From positions 1 to 35,979 of the forward strand of contig NZ_MLYO01000043.1 of assembly GCF_001866665.1 (NCBI RefSeq): a stretch of DNA of 35,979 nt, in the 5' to 3' direction. Below are positions 33,865-35,979 of the stretch, one piece after another. Within the stretch, counting starts at the first letter, position 1, and the number at the start of each line of letters is the position of its first letter. The notes below the pieces were generated by a model. That model saw only the letters and a program-made list of their open reading frames with translations. It did no database searches and had not been told where the DNA came from. Made by a program: the position numbers and the translations under genes. The stretch comes from Streptomyces monashensis. Lineage in GTDB: Bacteria; Actinomycetota; Actinomycetes; Streptomycetales; Streptomycetaceae.

Positions 33865-34983
33865 TCAGCGGATCGGGTGCCGCCGGGCGACGAGGGCGGC
33901 GATGTCGTCGTCGAGCTTGCCGCCGCTGTAGGCGATCAGGTCGCGGTGGAGATGGTCGAGGAGCTGGCGGGGAGTCTCGCCGCTCCATGAGCGGATGCGT
34001 TCGGCGAGGGGGTAGAAGGCGCCGGAGCGGTCGCGGGTCTCGGTGACCCCGTCGGTGTACAGCAGGAGCTGGTCTCCGGGATGGAAGGGGGCGAGGTCGA
34101 CGTGGTACCCGTCGCGCACCCACATACCCAGGTTGAGCGGCGGCGAGGGAGCAGCGGGCTGCAGCTCCCGGACCTCGCCGCGGTGCAGCAGCAGCGGGGG
34201 CGGGTGGCCGCAGGTGAGGGTCCGGACGACCGGTTCATCGTCCGGGATCTCGGCGAGGAGAGCGGTGATGAAACGTTCAGAGATCTCCGAGCCCGGGACC
34301 CCCGGGTACTGGGAGGCGTGGCGGCTCATGCTCGTCTCCAGGCGGCGCGCGAGGTGGGGCAGGTCGGGCGCGTCGTGGGCGGCCTCGCGGAAGGCGCTGA
34401 GCAGCGTCGCGGCCGTCTGGATCGCGAGCAGGCCCTTGCCGCGTACGTCGCCGATGAGCAGCCGTACGCCGTGCGGGGTGTGTATCGCCTCGTACAGGTC
34501 GCCGCCGATCCGGGCTTCCGCCGCGGCGGCCAGGTACAGGCTCTCGAGCGTGACGTGCCCGAGGTGTCGCGGTACCGGATGCAGCACCGCCATCTGGGCG
34601 GTCTCGGCTACCGAGCGGACCTGAACCAGCTGATGGGCGTGGCGGTGGAGCATGCGGTTGAAGAAGACGGAGAACGCCGCAATCGCCCCGAGGGTGGCCA
34701 GCTCGGAGTAAGCGGTCGCATCCCGCAGATCATTGAAGTCCGCCATCAGGCCGACAAAGATGGCACACGCGCCCACTCCGATGAGCACGGTCCCCCACAG
34801 GGGCAGCAGCGCGGCGGCGGACACCATGGCCGTGATGAGGAGGGCATTCGGCCTGACAGCGCGGGGTGTGAACAGGCCGACGAGCAGGCCGATGACCAGC
34901 AGCAGAGCAGGCAGCATGGGCAGCCACCTGCCCCGCGCACCAGCACTGTGCGTGACTCCGCGTTCCTCAGGTGACCTTGCCAC
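33865..34983 (-). CDS. Membrane-anchored SpoIIE-family PP2C phosphatase
   Basis: 372 residues. The N-terminal part (about 20-110) has several hydrophobic helices: LPMLPALLLVIGLLVGLF, LLITAMVSAAALLPLW, VLIGVGACAIFVGLM and ATLGAIAAFSVFFN. The cytosolic SpoIIE domain (about 140-370) keeps the metal-binding acids: ARIGGDLYEA, LLIGDVRGKGLLA, LLLYTDGVTETRD, and KLDDDIAALVARR, plus CGHPPPLLL. Such enzymes dephosphorylate anti-sigma antagonists in stress or developmental signalling; there is no HATPase domain here, unlike the larger paralogue at 8682-11111. GTG 34983 follows GGGAG by eight bases. No partner genes adjacent. Confidence 0.92.
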   Translation of the reverse strand: MARSPEERGVTHSAGARGRWLPMLPALLLVIGLLVGLFTPRAVRPNALLITAMVSAAALLPLWGTVLIGVGACAIFVGLMADFNDLRDATAYSELATLGAIAAFSVFFNRMLHRHAHQLVQVRSVAETAQMAVLHPVPRHLGHVTLESLYLAAAAEARIGGDLYEAIHTPHGVRLLIGDVRGKGLLAIQTAATLLSAFREAAHDAPDLPHLARRLETSMSRHASQYPGVPGSEISERFITALLAEIPDDEPVVRTLTCGHPPPLLLHRGEVRELQPAAPSPPLNLGMWVRDGYHVDLAPFHPGDQLLLYTDGVTETRDRSGAFYPLAERIRSWSGETPRQLLDHLHRDLIAYSGGKLDDDIAALVARRHPIR

Positions 34984-35531
34984 CGTGCCGCTCCCAAGGT
35001 CGCACAGGCCGCCGATTTGGGTAATTTTATCGCTGTTCGCTCATAGCCTACGAACAATCTGGTGTCCGGTGGCGACGCGCATAGGTGTCATCAGGTCACC
35101 GTGCCGCCTATCGACAAGATCGATGGAGAAGGTACACACAAGGTCACCAGGGGGTTCATCATCGGTGTGCTCCGTTTGCATGCCGCTCATCACGGCCGCG
35201 ATCCCTCTCCTGGGCCAGTTGGACAGCAGCCGGCCTCACTCGCAGCCGCCTGAAGATCCTTGCATTGCCCGTTCGGGCGCCCGCCCGTCGTGCCAGCGGC
35301 CGAACGGCCCGAAGGGCTGCTCGGGGTGGCGCCGAGTACGCCGGGTCCCTTCCTGCTGCGGGAGCCACATCTCGACAAGTTGATCACGAGCCACTTGCTC
35401 CGACCATGTGTGGCATCCCGCGTTCGGCGTAATGCCTGGTGTTGGGCCGTTTGGCGGGTCATGCCGTGCGAACTGTTGATCACGGCCGTATCAGGAGTCC
35501 GTGGGGTGTACAGATTGCGTGACAGGCACCG
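34984..35531. other. Intergenic region, no supported gene
   Basis: Open frames on both strands are Arg/Ala-rich without ribosome-binding sites or recognisable motifs. An A/T-rich patch at about 35020-35040 probably contains the promoter of the minus-strand phosphatase. The remainder may be decayed coding DNA. Confidence 0.4.
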
Positions 35532-35790
35532 GTGACGGCAGGGAAACCGGACGAGCCCGGACCGTCGGATCAGTCCAGTCAGGCCAGCCGTCTGCGCCTG
35601 GGCGTCGAGCTTGAGCAGATTGCCGAGCAGCTCAGAACACTGGGCCGGGCACAGGAGCGGCTGCATGACCTGTATGAAGCGGTCCTCGCCCGGGACGTGG
35701 ACCTTTCCGTGTGCTACAGCTGATCGTCGATACCGCGATGGAACTGGTCGGAGCCGGCTACGGTGCACTCGGCGTACTCCCAGGATCTCG
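35532..35790 (+). pseudogene. 5' fragment of a GAF sensor histidine kinase, frameshifted
   Basis: GTG 35532 opens a helical segment (SRLRLGVELEQIAEQLRTLG, then QERLHDLYEAVL) that reaches a TGA at 35721. The neighbouring frame from about 35711 continues LQLIVDTAMELVGAGYGALG, the start of a GAF domain as in DevS-like kinases (consensus V-VATALVDARYGALGVL). One indel near 35708 explains the break. The match stops at about 35782, before the GAF core, dimerisation and ATPase domains. Non-functional. Confidence 0.6.
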
Positions 35791-35805
35791 GCTGTGGCGC
35801 CGGTT

Positions 35806-35979
35806 TCACCGAGGGCGGGGAAGACGTGACGGGTGCTGTACGTGGCCGCTGTCAGCGTCGGGGTCGCGGGACAGCGAGCGATCGACGACACTCATGATGA
35901 TCAGGGCGACACTGATGCCGACCATGATCCAGGCGATCTGGTGGAGGCCGTAGTCGGTGACGTGCGTGTGGAACACGAT
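35806..35979 (-). CDS. C-terminal part of a small membrane protein (partial)
   Basis: 57 visible residues entering from the right window edge: VTDYGLHQIAWIMVGISVAL with IIMSVVDRSL forms one transmembrane helix, followed by a polar basic tail to TGA at 35806-35808. The pattern recalls small actinobacterial membrane proteins of the DUF6458 kind, but too little is visible to assign it. Confidence 0.5.
   Translation of the reverse strand: MVFHTHVTDYGLHQIAWIMVGISVALIIMSVVDRSLSRDPDADSGHVQHPSRLPRPR

Overview
The window is very GC-rich actinobacterial DNA, almost certainly from Streptomyces or a close relative. The evidence is third-codon-position GC bias, GTG/TTG starts, SpoIIE-type phosphatases with PAS/GAF domains, Hanks-type kinases carrying propellers, and several Streptomyces-type IS families. 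It reads as an accessory or chromosome-arm region: intact genes alternate with broken transposases and truncated metabolic genes, often joined directly to one another. No rRNA, tRNA or CRISPR array was seen.

Layout. 1-3.2 kb: the N-terminal half of an IS110-family transposase running off the left edge, a small secreted Trp/Gly/Ser repeat protein followed by a perfect 16-bp hairpin, and a multiply frameshifted IS630 transposase. 3.2-5.0 kb: a polynucleotide-kinase-like P-loop protein, a truncated salicylyl-CoA-hydroxylase-like gene and a tiny secreted peptide. 5.3-8.6 kb: a membrane Ser/Thr kinase with a seven-bladed YVTN propeller, IS701 and helix-turn-helix remnants, and a secreted Gly/Asn-rich protein. 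8.7-11.5 kb: a large PAS-PAS-GAF-SpoIIE-HATPase regulator and a stand-alone LuxR-type HTH protein. 12.3-18.1 kb: a flavin disulfide reductase with an AhpD-like protein upstream, then a MacB-like ABC transporter (ATPase plus FtsX permease) ending in a strong terminator. 18.2-19.3 kb: an IS3 element whose OrfB is fused in frame to a piece of lutB. 19.4-24.4 kb: a two-gene conflict-type operon, an EACC1-like small membrane protein overlapping a caspase-nSTAND-WD40 protein of about 1,507 residues. 24.6-29.1 kb: a frameshifted gene of unknown function, a divergent quinone oxidoreductase/AraC regulator pair with a 9-bp inverted repeat between them, and a hypothetical protein of 418 residues. 29.5-31.1 kb: a Phd/YefM-type antitoxin whose stop overlaps the start of a soluble Hanks-type kinase. 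31.2-36 kb: several pseudogenes, a MarR regulator next to a truncated phenolic acid decarboxylase, a membrane SpoIIE phosphatase, and fragments of a GAF sensor kinase and a membrane protein.

How the parts may work together. The strongest system is EACC1 plus caspase-nSTAND-WD40. Its architecture implies a sensor (WD40), an ATP-driven switch (nSTAND) and a peptidase effector (caspase fold), as in suicide-type antiphage defence. The second candidate is the antitoxin-kinase pair, where a kinase with a novel C-terminal domain sits in the usual toxin position. The two SpoIIE phosphatases, two Hanks kinases and small LuxR protein suggest heavy phospho-signalling in this region. All functions are read from sequence motifs; no database search was possible.
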